Positions 49,451 through 58,704 of a DNA stretch of 64,000 bases are shown piece after piece. The position numbers and the translations under genes are program-made. The stretch spans positions 1,879,751 to 1,943,750 of the forward strand of contig NZ_CP013015.1 of NCBI RefSeq assembly GCF_001577525.1, given 5' to 3'. Each line of letters begins with the position of its first letter. Positions within the stretch are counted from its first letter, which is position 1. The DNA is from Candidatus Desulfofervidus auxilii. GTDB taxonomy: Bacteria; Desulfobacterota; Desulfofervidia; Desulfofervidales; Desulfofervidaceae. The notes below the pieces were generated by a model. That model saw nothing but the letters and a program-made list of their open reading frames with translations, was not told where the DNA came from and did not search any database.

Positions 49451-51273
49451 TGTGTGGAATTGTCGGTTATATTGGCCAAAGAAATTGTTCTACTCTTTTA
49501 TTAAATGCCTTAAGAGGTCTGGAATACAGAGGATATGATTCAGCAGGGATAGCCATTATTCAAAATGGTCAAATATTTTGTCATCGGGTTCAAGGAAAAC
49601 TGGTTGTTTTAGAAGAATTGTTAAAAAGAGAGCCTTTAACTGGCAGTATTGGCATTGGGCATACCCGCTGGGCCACCCATGGTATCCCCTCTGAGGCAAA
49701 TGCCCACCCTCATGTAGTAGATAATATTGCCCTAGTCCATAATGGAATTATTGAAAATTACTCTCTCTTAAAAAACAAATTACAAAAAAAGGGGGCAAAA
49801 TTCCTCTCTCAAACAGACACCGAGGTAATTGCCCATTTAGTGGCCTTTTCTTTAAAAGAAACCAATGATTTTGTTAAGGCAGTGTATAAGGCTATTTCCC
49901 AATTAAAAGGAAGTTTTGCTTTAGCTATGTTATGCACAAAGGAGCCAGATAAACTAATTGGAGTTAGATGTGAAAGTCCATTGATTGTTGGATTGGCTGA
50001 GAATGAAAATGTTTTGGCTTCTGATGTCCCTGCTATTTTGCCATATACCAAAAAGGTTATTTTTTTAAATGATGGTGAAATAGCTATCTTATATAAGGAT
50101 AAGGTAGAAATAAGAGATTTTCAAGGAAATCAGCTTCCTTTTCATATCAAAGAACTACCTTGGTCTCCGGTAATGGCCGAGAAGGGTGGGTATAAACATT
50201 TCATGCAAAAGGAGATTTTTGAACAACCTAGAGCAATTACAGATACTGTCAGAGGACACATTGATTTGGATAGAGATAAACTGGTATTTGAAGAATTCCC
50301 ATTGACAAAAAAGGCCTTTAAAAAAATAGAAAAAATATGGATAGTTGCTTGTGGTACTTCCTACCATGCGAGTTTAGTAGGAAAATATATGATAGAAAAA
50401 ATGGCCTTGGTTCCAGTAGAAGTGGATTTAGCTTCAGAGTTTCGTTATCGTGAGCCACTTATTAATCAAAAAATGCTGTTGGTAGTGATTTCTCAATCAG
50501 GTGAAACCGCAGATACATTAGCTGCTCTGAGGGAAGGTAAAAAAAGAGGAGCCAAGACTTTAGGTATTTGTAATGTCTTGGGCTCCACTTTGCCTAGGGA
50601 ATGCGATTATGTGATTTATACTCATGCTGGGCCAGAAATTGGTGTGGCTTCAACTAAGGCATTTACCACCCAGTTAGCTATACTTTATCTGCTTAGTTTG
50701 TATTTTGCTAAACTCAATGGAAAGTTGACCGAAATCAGAACATTTTTAGAAGACATGCTTAGGCTTCCACATCAAATAGAAATTATTTTAAAGGGAGCAG
50801 AGGTTGTTGAAAAATTAGCCCCCCAATATGGTAATGCCCATAATTTTTTATACCTGGGTCGAGGAATTTATTACCCTATTGCTATGGAAGGGGCATTAAA
50901 ATTGAAAGAAATTTCTTACATTCATGCTGAAGCTTATGCAGCCGGAGAAATGAAGCATGGCCCTATTGCTCTAATAGACGAAAATATGCCAGTAGTAGCC
51001 TTAGTGCCAAAGGGAGAAACCTATCCTAAAATGCTTAGCAACATAGAAGAAGTGATTTGTCGCCAAGGGAAACTCATTGCCTTGACAGAAAAGAATTGTA
51101 AAGAGATAGGAGAAAAGGCAAATGAAGTAATTTATATCCCCAGTTCAAACCCATTTTTAAAAACCATTTTGTTTACTATCCCTCTTCAACTCTTTGCTTA
51201 TTATATGGCTGTATTTAAGGGAACAGATGTTGACCAACCCAGAAACCTAGCCAAAAGCGTGACCGTAGAGTAA
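49450..51273 (+). CDS. glmS: Glutamine:fructose-6-phosphate aminotransferase (isomerizing)
   Basis: A 607-residue enzyme that makes glucosamine 6-phosphate, the entry to amino-sugar synthesis. The N-terminal Cys nucleophile follows the initiator Met (MCGIVGYIG), with GHTRWATHG in the glutaminase domain. Two SIS domains (CGTSYHASLVGKYM, SQSGETADTLAALREGK) and the C-terminal PRNLAKSVTVE complete it. It is coupled to glmU through TAATG; no glmS ribozyme can precede it, since there is no leader. Confidence 0.98.
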   Translation: MCGIVGYIGQRNCSTLLLNALRGLEYRGYDSAGIAIIQNGQIFCHRVQGKLVVLEELLKREPLTGSIGIGHTRWATHGIPSEANAHPHVVDNIALVHNGIIENYSLLKNKLQKKGAKFLSQTDTEVIAHLVAFSLKETNDFVKAVYKAISQLKGSFALAMLCTKEPDKLIGVRCESPLIVGLAENENVLASDVPAILPYTKKVIFLNDGEIAILYKDKVEIRDFQGNQLPFHIKELPWSPVMAEKGGYKHFMQKEIFEQPRAITDTVRGHIDLDRDKLVFEEFPLTKKAFKKIEKIWIVACGTSYHASLVGKYMIEKMALVPVEVDLASEFRYREPLINQKMLLVVISQSGETADTLAALREGKKRGAKTLGICNVLGSTLPRECDYVIYTHAGPEIGVASTKAFTTQLAILYLLSLYFAKLNGKLTEIRTFLEDMLRLPHQIEIILKGAEVVEKLAPQYGNAHNFLYLGRGIYYPIAMEGALKLKEISYIHAEAYAAGEMKHGPIALIDENMPVVALVPKGETYPKMLSNIEEVICRQGKLIALTEKNCKEIGEKANEVIYIPSSNPFLKTILFTIPLQLFAYYMAVFKGTDVDQPRNLAKSVTVE

Positions 51274-51339
51274 ATTTAAATAGTTTTTATTTTAAAGAAT
51301 TTGCTAGAGGAAAAGGTGATGTCTTATAATTTCTGTAAA

Positions 51340-51515
51340 AAGGGTGGCCATGTTAAAGTTTCCATATTAAGACATTTTATTCCTTTCAACCAATTCTAGT
51401 TTTTAAATAGGTTAGTGAAGTTAACCTAAAAGGTGAAACAACCAACACCAAAGGTTATAAGGAGTGCTTGCCGCCCGCCTGCCGTCAGGCAGGCAGGTTG
51501 GAATTTTATCCAATT
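51340..51515. repeat. Composite intergenic repeat with palindromic insert
   Basis: Bases 51345-51385 match 27938-27980 inverted (GGCCATGTTAAAGTTTCC). Bases 51427-51520 match 9019-9086 (CCTAAAAGGTGAAACAA, ACCAAAGGTTATAA, GGTTGGAATTTTATCC). About 21 extra bases holding the palindrome (51474-51497) sit between segments that are adjacent at 9066-9074. Part of the repeat can be read as PACRQAG-type peptide, which is an artefact of the palindrome. Confidence 0.75.
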
Positions 51516-51571
51516 TTACAGGAAATTTGGGACTTGACCGAGTTTAACCAACCCACCAAACTGAGACTTCA

Positions 51572-52672
51572 TCAAAGGGCGCTTTGTCGCTTGAGCTTCT
51601 TTACCTTTTCCATCAGCTCCATAAGTTTGGGTTGTTCTTCTCCTTTCCACTGGTCTCTAACAGCAATAATTTCATCTAGCCCAGCAAAAAAGGCATCTAC
51701 CACTTTAGGGTCAAAGTGTTTTCCCCTTTCGTTTTTTATATGGGTTTTGGCCCTTTCTAACTCCCATTCTTTTTTGTATATTCTAGGGTTAATTAAAGAA
51801 TCAAAGGTATCTGCTAAGGCCATAATCCTGCCTGAAAGTGGGATTTCTTCTCCTTTTAGACCTGAAGGATAGCCGGTACCATCCCATCTTTCATGATGTG
51901 TGAGGGCAATCTCACTAGCTAACTTCAATAAAGGTAAATCTGTTCCAGCCAAGATTTCAGCACCAATAAGAGTATGAAGTTTTATAATCTCAAATTCCTC
52001 TGGAGTAAGCTTGCCTGGTTTGAGCAAGATGCTATCAGGAATTCCAATCTTACCAATATCGTGCATTGGTGATGCATGGGATAGAAGTTCACACTGCTTG
52101 GCAGAAAGTCCCAATTTTTTAGCTATAATATAGACATACTTACTGGTTCTCATAATATGGTCGCCTGTCTCATCATCCCTAAATTCTGCTGCCTTACCTA
52201 ATCTCCTCACAATTTCTAATTGAGTGAGCTTAAGTTCTTCATAGGCTTTATGTAAGGCTTGTGTTCTCTTTTCTACTAACTTTTCTAGTTCATCTCTGTA
52301 AGTTTTTAATTCCAAAATATTTCTCACTCGTAATTGTAACTCAACAAGGTCTATAGGTTTATTGAGGAAGTCTTGACAGCCTAAAGAAAGGGCCTTTAAC
52401 CGAGTTTTTCTTTCAGAATAGGCAGTCAAGACAGCAACAGGAACACGATTTTTTTGAGGCATTGTGGAAAACTTCTGTAAAAAGGTAATTCCATCCATTA
52501 CAGGCATGTTAATATCCAAGATAATTAGGTCAGGAAGGACGAGTTGCATTTTTTCAAAGGCCTCCTGCCCATTACTAGCCTTAATGATAATATATTCATC
52601 TTTCAGGTGCTCTTCCAAAAGTTGACAAATATAATCCTCATCATCAACTATAAGAATTGTTTGATGTGCCAT
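51572..52672 (-). CDS. Response regulator with HD-GYP phosphodiesterase domain
   Basis: A 366-residue RpfG-like protein. The receiver domain (1-120) has the acidic pair in VDDEDYI and the phosphoacceptor in LIILDINMPVMDG. A coiled-coil linker is followed by HD-GYP, with ASPMHDIGKIGIPDSILLKPG, HTLIGAEIL and HHERWDGTGYPSGLKG. All metal residues of the c-di-GMP hydrolysing type are present. Together with the PilZ protein it shows that c-di-GMP signalling operates here. No kinase is adjacent. Confidence 0.93.
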   Translation of the reverse strand: MAHQTILIVDDEDYICQLLEEHLKDEYIIIKASNGQEAFEKMQLVLPDLIILDINMPVMDGITFLQKFSTMPQKNRVPVAVLTAYSERKTRLKALSLGCQDFLNKPIDLVELQLRVRNILELKTYRDELEKLVEKRTQALHKAYEELKLTQLEIVRRLGKAAEFRDDETGDHIMRTSKYVYIIAKKLGLSAKQCELLSHASPMHDIGKIGIPDSILLKPGKLTPEEFEIIKLHTLIGAEILAGTDLPLLKLASEIALTHHERWDGTGYPSGLKGEEIPLSGRIMALADTFDSLINPRIYKKEWELERAKTHIKNERGKHFDPKVVDAFFAGLDEIIAVRDQWKGEEQPKLMELMEKVKKLKRQSAL

Positions 52673-52771
52673 ATTTTCATTTTAACACATTAATTAGCTA
52701 TACTTCAAGGGTATAGAAAGTAAACAAATCATTCCCTTGCCTCTATATTAGATTTTAGATATGCTCTAAAC

Positions 52772-54994
52772 ATGTTTAGTGCCTTTATCCTACTTGGTCT
52801 GGCAGCCACTCTGGGGCAAATTCTATTTTTGCGGGAATTAATGGTTCTTTTTTCTGGGACAGAAATTACTCTGGGCATTGCTTTAGCTAGTTGGTTAATA
52901 GGAACAGGATTAGGTAGCATGTTGGTAAAATGGTTAAGAAAAATTGAGTTAAGTTATTTTTTGCTTTCTTTTTCCTTTCTTTCCCTCATATTGCCTATAT
53001 CTATAATCCTCATTCGCCTGACAAAACCTATCATAGGAATAGGGGAAATTCCTTCTATTCCTGCTATCCTAACCTTAACCTTTCCTCTAATTCTACCTTA
53101 TGCCCTTTTAACAGGAGGATTGTTTACCCTTGGGTGTGAATGCTTAACTAGGTTTTTAATTGAAGAGGAAAGAGTGATTACCAAAGTTTATCTGGGAGAA
53201 GCTATAGGGGCAGGCTTGGGAGGACTTGTTTTTTACTTTATTTTGTGTCCTTATTTTCAATCTCTTCAAATTAGTCTTTATCTTTCTCTTTTAATAGTTA
53301 TTTATGGTAACTTTCAGGGGAAGTGGATCAAACAAAGGACTTTAAAAATAATAAACTTTTTAATTATGATTATTCTTTTAGTTGCTGCCATAAATTGGAA
53401 AGTGTTGGAAAAAAAGAGTAGAAATTGGCAATGGAAACCTTATAAAGTGCTTACTGCCCAAGATACTATATATGGACAATTAACATTTTTAAAAAATCCT
53501 AATCAAATTATCCTCTATGAAAGCGGTCTTTATACCTTTACTTACCCTGATTTGCCTACTATTGAGTATTCTGTTCATTTTGCCCTTTTACAACACCCTA
53601 AGCCCCAGCGGGTATTACTTATTGGTGGAGGAATTTCTGGGAGCTTAAATGAAATTCTCAAACATCCCTCAGTAAAAAAGGTGGTATATGTAGAACTAGA
53701 CCCTACTTTAATTAAACTAGGTTCAAGGTATTTACCTAAAGAAATAAGCTATGTCTTAAAAGACAAAAGAGTAAAATTGATTTATCAGGATGGGCGTCTT
53801 TTTATTAAAAAGGCCCAAGAAAAATATGATGTCATTATTCTATGTCTGCCTGATCCACTCACTGCCCAGTTAAACCGTTTTTATACCCAAGAGTTTTTTA
53901 GAGAAATAAAGGATATTCTAGATAAAAAAGGGGTATTTTGTCTGGGAGTCTCTTCTGCTCCAGACATTATTGGGATGGCCTTAGGTGAATTCTTAAGGAG
54001 TGTTTATTTTACTATTAAAAATGTATTTCCAGATGTGGTGGGCTTCCCAGGAGATACTGCTTATTTTTTTGCCAGTCCTACTAAAAATACACTAACTGAG
54101 AAAATAGATATCTTAATAAGAAGGCTTAAAAAAAGAAGTATCAAAGTTAAATATGTGCAAGACTATTATCTTCAAGCAGACCTTTCTCCTTTTAAGTTAG
54201 CTTATTTTCGTTCTGTTTTAGAGAAGAAAAAACAGGTAGACTTAAATACTGACTTAAAGCCACGATGTTATTTTTATAGTTTAGTGTTGTGGAGCACTAC
54301 TTATTTTCCTGCTTTAAGAGGAATGGTTTTAAAATTACATTCTCTAAAGCTATCTCATTGCTTAGGGGCTATGGGCATATTCAGCCTATTTCTATTCTGT
54401 CTTAGGAGGCGATTTAACACTTTGCCTTTATTAAATGCGGTAGCTACCACAGGCTTCACTGAAATTAGCTTAGAAGTGATAGTTTTAATCAGTTTTCAAG
54501 TATTTTATGGCTATGTCTATCATGAGCTGGCAGGGCTTATTACGGCATTTATGATAGGGCTGGCTATAGGAAGTCTAATATTTCATAAATACTCCTTCCA
54601 GCCATTTATAAAATGGCTTTTTTTTCTTCAGGTAGGATTAACCCTTGTTTGCTTTCTTTGGCTAGGAATAATTTATGCACTTTATAAATATAATCTAATA
54701 CTCCATTATACCCCTTTATTTAATTTATTGTTTCCATTATTTTTGGGATGTACAGGAACATTAGGGGGAATGCAATTTCTCACTGCCAGTGAAACATACC
54801 GAAATTTAGGAAAAACTATAAAAGAAACAGCAGCTACTCTTTACAGCACTGATTTGTTGGGTTCAGCCTTGGGAGCCATTTTAACCAGCCTAGTATTTTT
54901 ACCTCTTTTGGGTATCCCTGCCACTTTAATTTTGCTGGCAGTATTGAACCTGTTAGCCTTTGTGTTACTGTTTTTTGTTGACCAAACACCATAA
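52772..54994 (+). CDS. Polytopic membrane protein with spermidine-synthase-like methyltransferase-fold domain
   Basis: A 740-residue fusion. About six membrane helices (residues 1-215) lead into a cytosolic spermidine-synthase-like domain (about 220-470) with VLLIGGGISGSLNEIL and VVYVELDP for the nucleoside, and CLPDPLTAQLNRFYTQEFF near the active site. A second membrane bundle follows (about 500-740). The usual D-T/S-DP is LPDP here, typical of this membrane family, whose substrate is not known. It may not make spermidine. Its last 154 bp overlap the convergent radical SAM gene. Confidence 0.85.
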   Translation: MFSAFILLGLAATLGQILFLRELMVLFSGTEITLGIALASWLIGTGLGSMLVKWLRKIELSYFLLSFSFLSLILPISIILIRLTKPIIGIGEIPSIPAILTLTFPLILPYALLTGGLFTLGCECLTRFLIEEERVITKVYLGEAIGAGLGGLVFYFILCPYFQSLQISLYLSLLIVIYGNFQGKWIKQRTLKIINFLIMIILLVAAINWKVLEKKSRNWQWKPYKVLTAQDTIYGQLTFLKNPNQIILYESGLYTFTYPDLPTIEYSVHFALLQHPKPQRVLLIGGGISGSLNEILKHPSVKKVVYVELDPTLIKLGSRYLPKEISYVLKDKRVKLIYQDGRLFIKKAQEKYDVIILCLPDPLTAQLNRFYTQEFFREIKDILDKKGVFCLGVSSAPDIIGMALGEFLRSVYFTIKNVFPDVVGFPGDTAYFFASPTKNTLTEKIDILIRRLKKRSIKVKYVQDYYLQADLSPFKLAYFRSVLEKKKQVDLNTDLKPRCYFYSLVLWSTTYFPALRGMVLKLHSLKLSHCLGAMGIFSLFLFCLRRRFNTLPLLNAVATTGFTEISLEVIVLISFQVFYGYVYHELAGLITAFMIGLAIGSLIFHKYSFQPFIKWLFFLQVGLTLVCFLWLGIIYALYKYNLILHYTPLFNLLFPLFLGCTGTLGGMQFLTASETYRNLGKTIKETAATLYSTDLLGSALGAILTSLVFLPLLGIPATLILLAVLNLLAFVLLFFVDQTP

Positions 54995-56100
54995 ATAGGG
55001 AAGCCACAATAACCACATCGTCCTTTTTTGATATAAATGGCTTCAATATAATAACCCAGTCTTCTGACAATAAGCTTGTGGCAGTGAGGACAATAGGTAT
55101 TTTCACCAGGATGTCCAGGGACATTACCAATATAAACATATTTTAATCCTGCTTTTAAGGCCAAATCTCTAGCTTGCTCCAAGGTTTGGACAGGCGTGGG
55201 AGGGAGATTTTTTAGTTTATATCGGGGATAAAAACGGCTAAAATGAAGAGGGATGTAAGAACCTAAAGTCTCTTTTATCCATTCTACCATCTCTCTGATT
55301 ATCTTCATATTGTCATTTTTAGTAGGAATAACTAGATTAACAATTTCTATATGAACACCTTGTTCCTTTAAAATCTTCAAAGTATTCAATACTGGTGCTA
55401 AGTTTCCTTCGGTCTCTTGTTGATAAAATTTTTCACTGAAGGCCTTAAGGTCAATACAAGCTGCATCTAAATATTTACATAGTGCTTTAAGGGGTTCAGG
55501 ATTGATATAACCATTAGAGTGACAGGTGTTTAAAATATTTTCTTTGGCAGTTATTCGGCCAATATCATACATATATTCATAAAAAATGGTTGGTTCTACA
55601 TAAGTAGAAGCAATAGCAGAACAATTGTATTCCTTGGCTAAGGCAACTACTTTTGATGGGGGAAGGTCATAATTTAAAGTCTCTTCTGGTTTGGCTTGAG
55701 AAATCTCCCAGTTCTGGCAGAATTTGCAATCAAGATTACATCCCGCAGTAGCTATAGAAAACACACCGCTCCCGGGTAAGACATGAAAAAATGGTTTTTT
55801 CTCAATGGGGTCAATGTGAACTGCACAGGGATTACCATAAACCAAACTATAATAAATACCCTCTCTATTTTCTCTTACCTCACAATAGCCCCTTTGTCCA
55901 TCAGCTACCACACAGTGTTTAGGGCATAGGGTGCACATAATGCTTTTATTATTGAGTTTTTTAAAATAGGGAGAGCGTTTGGTTTTAATAAGACCTTGTT
56001 TAAGATTTATGCTTCCTGCCCAACTTGGTATAAAAGAGAAACCAAAAGAAGCAAAAATACATACAGTTTGCTTTAAAAACGCTCTACGTGAGTAAAGCAT
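54841..56100 (-). CDS. AmmeMemoRadiSam-type radical SAM protein with Tat-like signal
   Basis: A 419-residue radical SAM protein. The SAM-cluster motif CNLDCKFCQNW is present, plus CTLCPKHCVVADGQRGYC near the N-terminus and a C-terminal CPHC...CGYCG pair. This pattern matches the AmmeMemoRadiSam family (PflA-like). The N-terminus MLYSRRAFLKQTVCIFASFG looks like a twin-arginine signal, unusual for a radical SAM enzyme. ATG 56100 is preferred, with GGAG upstream. The last 45-50 residues after GFPIYGVW lie antisense to the membrane protein and look like an added tail. It overlaps the FAD oxidoreductase gene by 17 bp. Confidence 0.85.
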   Translation of the reverse strand: MLYSRRAFLKQTVCIFASFGFSFIPSWAGSINLKQGLIKTKRSPYFKKLNNKSIMCTLCPKHCVVADGQRGYCEVRENREGIYYSLVYGNPCAVHIDPIEKKPFFHVLPGSGVFSIATAGCNLDCKFCQNWEISQAKPEETLNYDLPPSKVVALAKEYNCSAIASTYVEPTIFYEYMYDIGRITAKENILNTCHSNGYINPEPLKALCKYLDAACIDLKAFSEKFYQQETEGNLAPVLNTLKILKEQGVHIEIVNLVIPTKNDNMKIIREMVEWIKETLGSYIPLHFSRFYPRYKLKNLPPTPVQTLEQARDLALKAGLKYVYIGNVPGHPGENTYCPHCHKLIVRRLGYYIEAIYIKKGRCGYCGFPIYGVWSTKNSNTKANRFNTASKIKVAGIPKRGKNTRLVKMAPKAEPNKSVL

Positions 56101-57058
56101 ATCTATCTCCATATTTCTTTAGAATCCCATCTACCGTCCTTTTGGCTGAATTAAATGCCCCCATAATAGTGCCTTTTTTAACTACTAAATCTCCCACCAA
56201 AAAAAGGCCTTTAACATTGGTTTCACCATCTTCTGAAACCTTGGGTTTTTTCCCTTCTACTTCAACTCCTATGGAGCGGAGGAAGGCTTGAGGGCTTGAG
56301 CCACCTAGACAGTAATCTATGGCATCAAAATACATCTTTTGGCCGTCTTTGAAATGAACACATACCTGATCATCTTGGGGCTCAAGGCCTTCAATGTCAG
56401 TATTCATCATCAATTTGATGCTGCCTTGCTTACACTTATCTTCTATGGCACAAAGGTTGATTGGATTGAGCCTAAAAAATTTAGGTCTCCGATAAGACAA
56501 AAAAACTTCATTTTTCTCACATAAAAAACAAGCTGCCTCCGCAGCAGTATTTCCACCTCCTACCACTAAAATTTTTTTGTTTTCCAGAGGTTTGGCAGGT
56601 ATACCAAAAAATACTTTGTCAGAAATTGCTTTAGGAATTTTATATCCTGGTTTAACTGGTCGCCCGAAAATACCAATAGCTACCACTACAATAGGGGCCT
56701 CAAAAATGGCCTCTTTACCAGCATGGATTTCAAAACAATCATTTTTTTTCTTTATTTTATTTACTTCATGCCTAAATCTAATATCCAAACTATATTTTTC
56801 TACCACTTCTTTCATAAAATCTAAAAATTGTTCTCTAGACATGGTATCAATAGAAAGTTTCCCTATGGGTTTCACTTTGACCTTCATGAAAAATGGGTCC
56901 ACTCTTTTACCTTCATGGTAAAGCCGAACCATAGTATCACAGATATGGTCTGTTTTTTCTAAAATAACTATCTCATTTAAACCTGCTTCTTTGGCCTCAA
57001 CCGCAGTGGCTATCCCAGCCGGGCCTGCCCCAACGATTGTCAATTTAACTTTTTCCAT
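56084..57058 (-). CDS. FAD-dependent NAD(P)-disulfide-oxidoreductase-fold protein (thioredoxin-reductase/YpdA-like)
   Basis: A 324-residue two-dinucleotide-fold flavoprotein. FAD motif LTIVGAGPAGIATAVEA at the N-terminus, NAD(P) motif KILVVGGGNTAAEAACFL at about 160-180, and GLFLVGDLVVKKGTIMGAFNSA near the C-terminus. The CxxC redox pair of thioredoxin reductase is missing, which suggests a YpdA-like or ferredoxin-NADP-type function. ATG 57058 is chosen because GGAGG lies just upstream; a start at 57070 would contain that site. It is probably cotranscribed with the radical SAM gene. Confidence 0.85.
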   Translation of the reverse strand: MEKVKLTIVGAGPAGIATAVEAKEAGLNEIVILEKTDHICDTMVRLYHEGKRVDPFFMKVKVKPIGKLSIDTMSREQFLDFMKEVVEKYSLDIRFRHEVNKIKKKNDCFEIHAGKEAIFEAPIVVVAIGIFGRPVKPGYKIPKAISDKVFFGIPAKPLENKKILVVGGGNTAAEAACFLCEKNEVFLSYRRPKFFRLNPINLCAIEDKCKQGSIKLMMNTDIEGLEPQDDQVCVHFKDGQKMYFDAIDYCLGGSSPQAFLRSIGVEVEGKKPKVSEDGETNVKGLFLVGDLVVKKGTIMGAFNSAKRTVDGILKKYGDRYALLT

Positions 57059-57107
57059 ATTTTCCTCCATATTCTTTACTAACTAGTATATCGCAGTAAG
57101 GAGGAGG

Positions 57108-57345
57108 GTCAAGTCTAGCCCCTTTTAAAATCCGCAATTGATTTTTGAGGTTGAGTATTGAAAGAAAAAGTTTTTTCTTTCTCGCCAACCCTAAATATTT
57201 GTATGGTTGCGGTCAGTTTTTTGACCGCAACCCTTAAAAAATGATTTTTTATAATGTGCGTAAGGTAAGTTGCTATATTTGCCTGTCTGCCCCTGCCCGA
57301 CGGGAGGCGGGTGGGTTTTCTTTTAAAGTTACTACTGTTTTTGGC
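57108..57345. repeat. Composite intergenic repeat with palindromic insert
   Basis: GGTCAAGTC and AAATCCGCAATTGATTTTT at 57111-57145 match about 5355-5385. GACCGCAACCCTTAAAAAAT at 57223-57242 matches 12410-12425 inverted. TGTGCGTAAGGTAAG and TATATTTG (57255-57280) match 12297-12320 inverted. The palindrome is at about 57281-57314, followed by TTTTCTTTTAAAGTTAC. It includes its own hairpin TTGCGGTCA...TGACCGCAA at 57205-57228. Confidence 0.75.
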
Positions 57346-57347
57346 CC

Positions 57348-58682
57348 CTATTCCATGTAATAATCCAAGCCCCAATGAGTAATTTGTTCTTCTTCCATCA
57401 AAAATCTTAAGGTATTTTTTAACTTCATCAACTGAATAAATAGGTCGTGTTCGGGATACAGCTCTTCTTTGCACATGGGGCTCTTAAAATAAAAAGAGAG
57501 CCATTCTTGCACCCCATAAAGGCCTGCGCGTTGAGCAAAATCTGAAAATAAAGCCAAATCTAAAACTACAGGTGCAGCCAGAATGCTATCACGGCACAAA
57601 AAATTGACTTTAATTTGCATTTCATATCCTAGCCAACCAAAGATGTCTATGCAATCCCAGGCCTCTTTATTGTCTCCCCTAGGAGGATAATAGTTAATCC
57701 TGACTTTGTGGTAAACGTCCTTATAAAGTTCAGGATAAACATGGGGTTGGAGAATATATTCTAAAACAGAAAGTTTACTTACCCGTTTAGTCTTATAAGA
57801 AGCTTCATCGTCCAGAACTAAACCATCTCTATTACCTAAAATATTAGTAGAAAACCAACCTTTTAATCCCAATAACCTTGCTTTAATTCCGGGGGCAATA
57901 ATGGTTTTTAACAGTGTCTGTCCTGTTTTAAAATCCTTTCCAGCAATAGGCACTTCCCGATTTTCTGCCATTTCTACCAACGCAGGAATATCTACGGTAA
58001 GATTTGGGGCCCCATTGACAAAGGAGATTCCGCTATCTATAGCTGCATAGGCATAAAGCATACTAGGTGAAATGTTAGGGTCGTTTTTTCTCAGAGCCTC
58101 TTCAAATTTTTCCAGTGATTGATGCACCTCCTGGGGAGTAATGTAAGCCTCAGTGCTTCCACACCATACCATTACACAGCGTTCTAGTTTGTTTTTTCGC
58201 TTGAAGTCCTCAATATCTGCTTTAAGGGCAGCAATTAAGTCCAGATAATTAGTCTCTTTTTTAAAATATTTAGCCTGTAAGTTATGCACAAACTCTTGTT
58301 TAAATACTGCTGGGTAGGGTTTAATAGAAGACAGAAAATCTTTTAAATCCTCCACCAAATTTTTTTCTAGCACTTTAGCCTTTAAACATGCCTCATAAAG
58401 ATTATCTTCATAAATATCCCAACCTCCAAACACCAAGTCTTCTAAATTAGCTAGATTAATAAACTCTTTTATTTTGGGTATTCTTTTCTCTGTCCTTTTC
58501 CCCAGCCGAATAGTGCCCATTTGAGTCAAAGAGCCTATAGGCAAGGCCATACCTCTTCTGACAGCCTCCACACCCGCAATAAAAGTGCTACTTACTGCCC
58601 CAGCTAATCCTGGTAATAACACACCTAAACGTCCTTTTGCTGGTAAGATATTATTTCCTTTACGTATTTTTTCAGCCTTCAA
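57348..58682 (-). CDS. ino1: Myo-inositol-1-phosphate synthase
   Basis: A 444-residue NAD-dependent isomerase converting glucose 6-phosphate to inositol 1-phosphate. The N-terminal nucleotide-binding segment is GVLLPGLAGAVSSTFIAGVEA. Family blocks include VWCGSTEAY, AAIDSGISFVNGAPN, VPIAGKDFKTGQTLLKT, WFSTNILGNRDGLVL and GDNKEAWDCIDIFGWLG. Such genes in bacteria feed inositol phospholipids or, in thermophiles, di-myo-inositol phosphate. No inositol-phosphate cytidylyltransferase is next to it. Confidence 0.92.
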   Translation of the reverse strand: MKAEKIRKGNNILPAKGRLGVLLPGLAGAVSSTFIAGVEAVRRGMALPIGSLTQMGTIRLGKRTEKRIPKIKEFINLANLEDLVFGGWDIYEDNLYEACLKAKVLEKNLVEDLKDFLSSIKPYPAVFKQEFVHNLQAKYFKKETNYLDLIAALKADIEDFKRKNKLERCVMVWCGSTEAYITPQEVHQSLEKFEEALRKNDPNISPSMLYAYAAIDSGISFVNGAPNLTVDIPALVEMAENREVPIAGKDFKTGQTLLKTIIAPGIKARLLGLKGWFSTNILGNRDGLVLDDEASYKTKRVSKLSVLEYILQPHVYPELYKDVYHKVRINYYPPRGDNKEAWDCIDIFGWLGYEMQIKVNFLCRDSILAAPVVLDLALFSDFAQRAGLYGVQEWLSFYFKSPMCKEELYPEHDLFIQLMKLKNTLRFLMEEEQITHWGLDYYME

Positions 58683-58704
58683 CTCTATCCTCCTTTCATT
58701 ATTA

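Noticed and set aside
51468-51872. A 134-codon plus-strand frame
   Set aside because: Its N-terminal PACRQAG peptide comes from the GC-rich palindrome and the rest is antisense to the HD-GYP gene.
57205-57228. Plain terminator hairpin TTGCGGTCA/TGACCGCAA
   Set aside because: It belongs to the repeat family, lacks a T-run, and lies upstream rather than downstream of the nearest leftward gene start at 57058.
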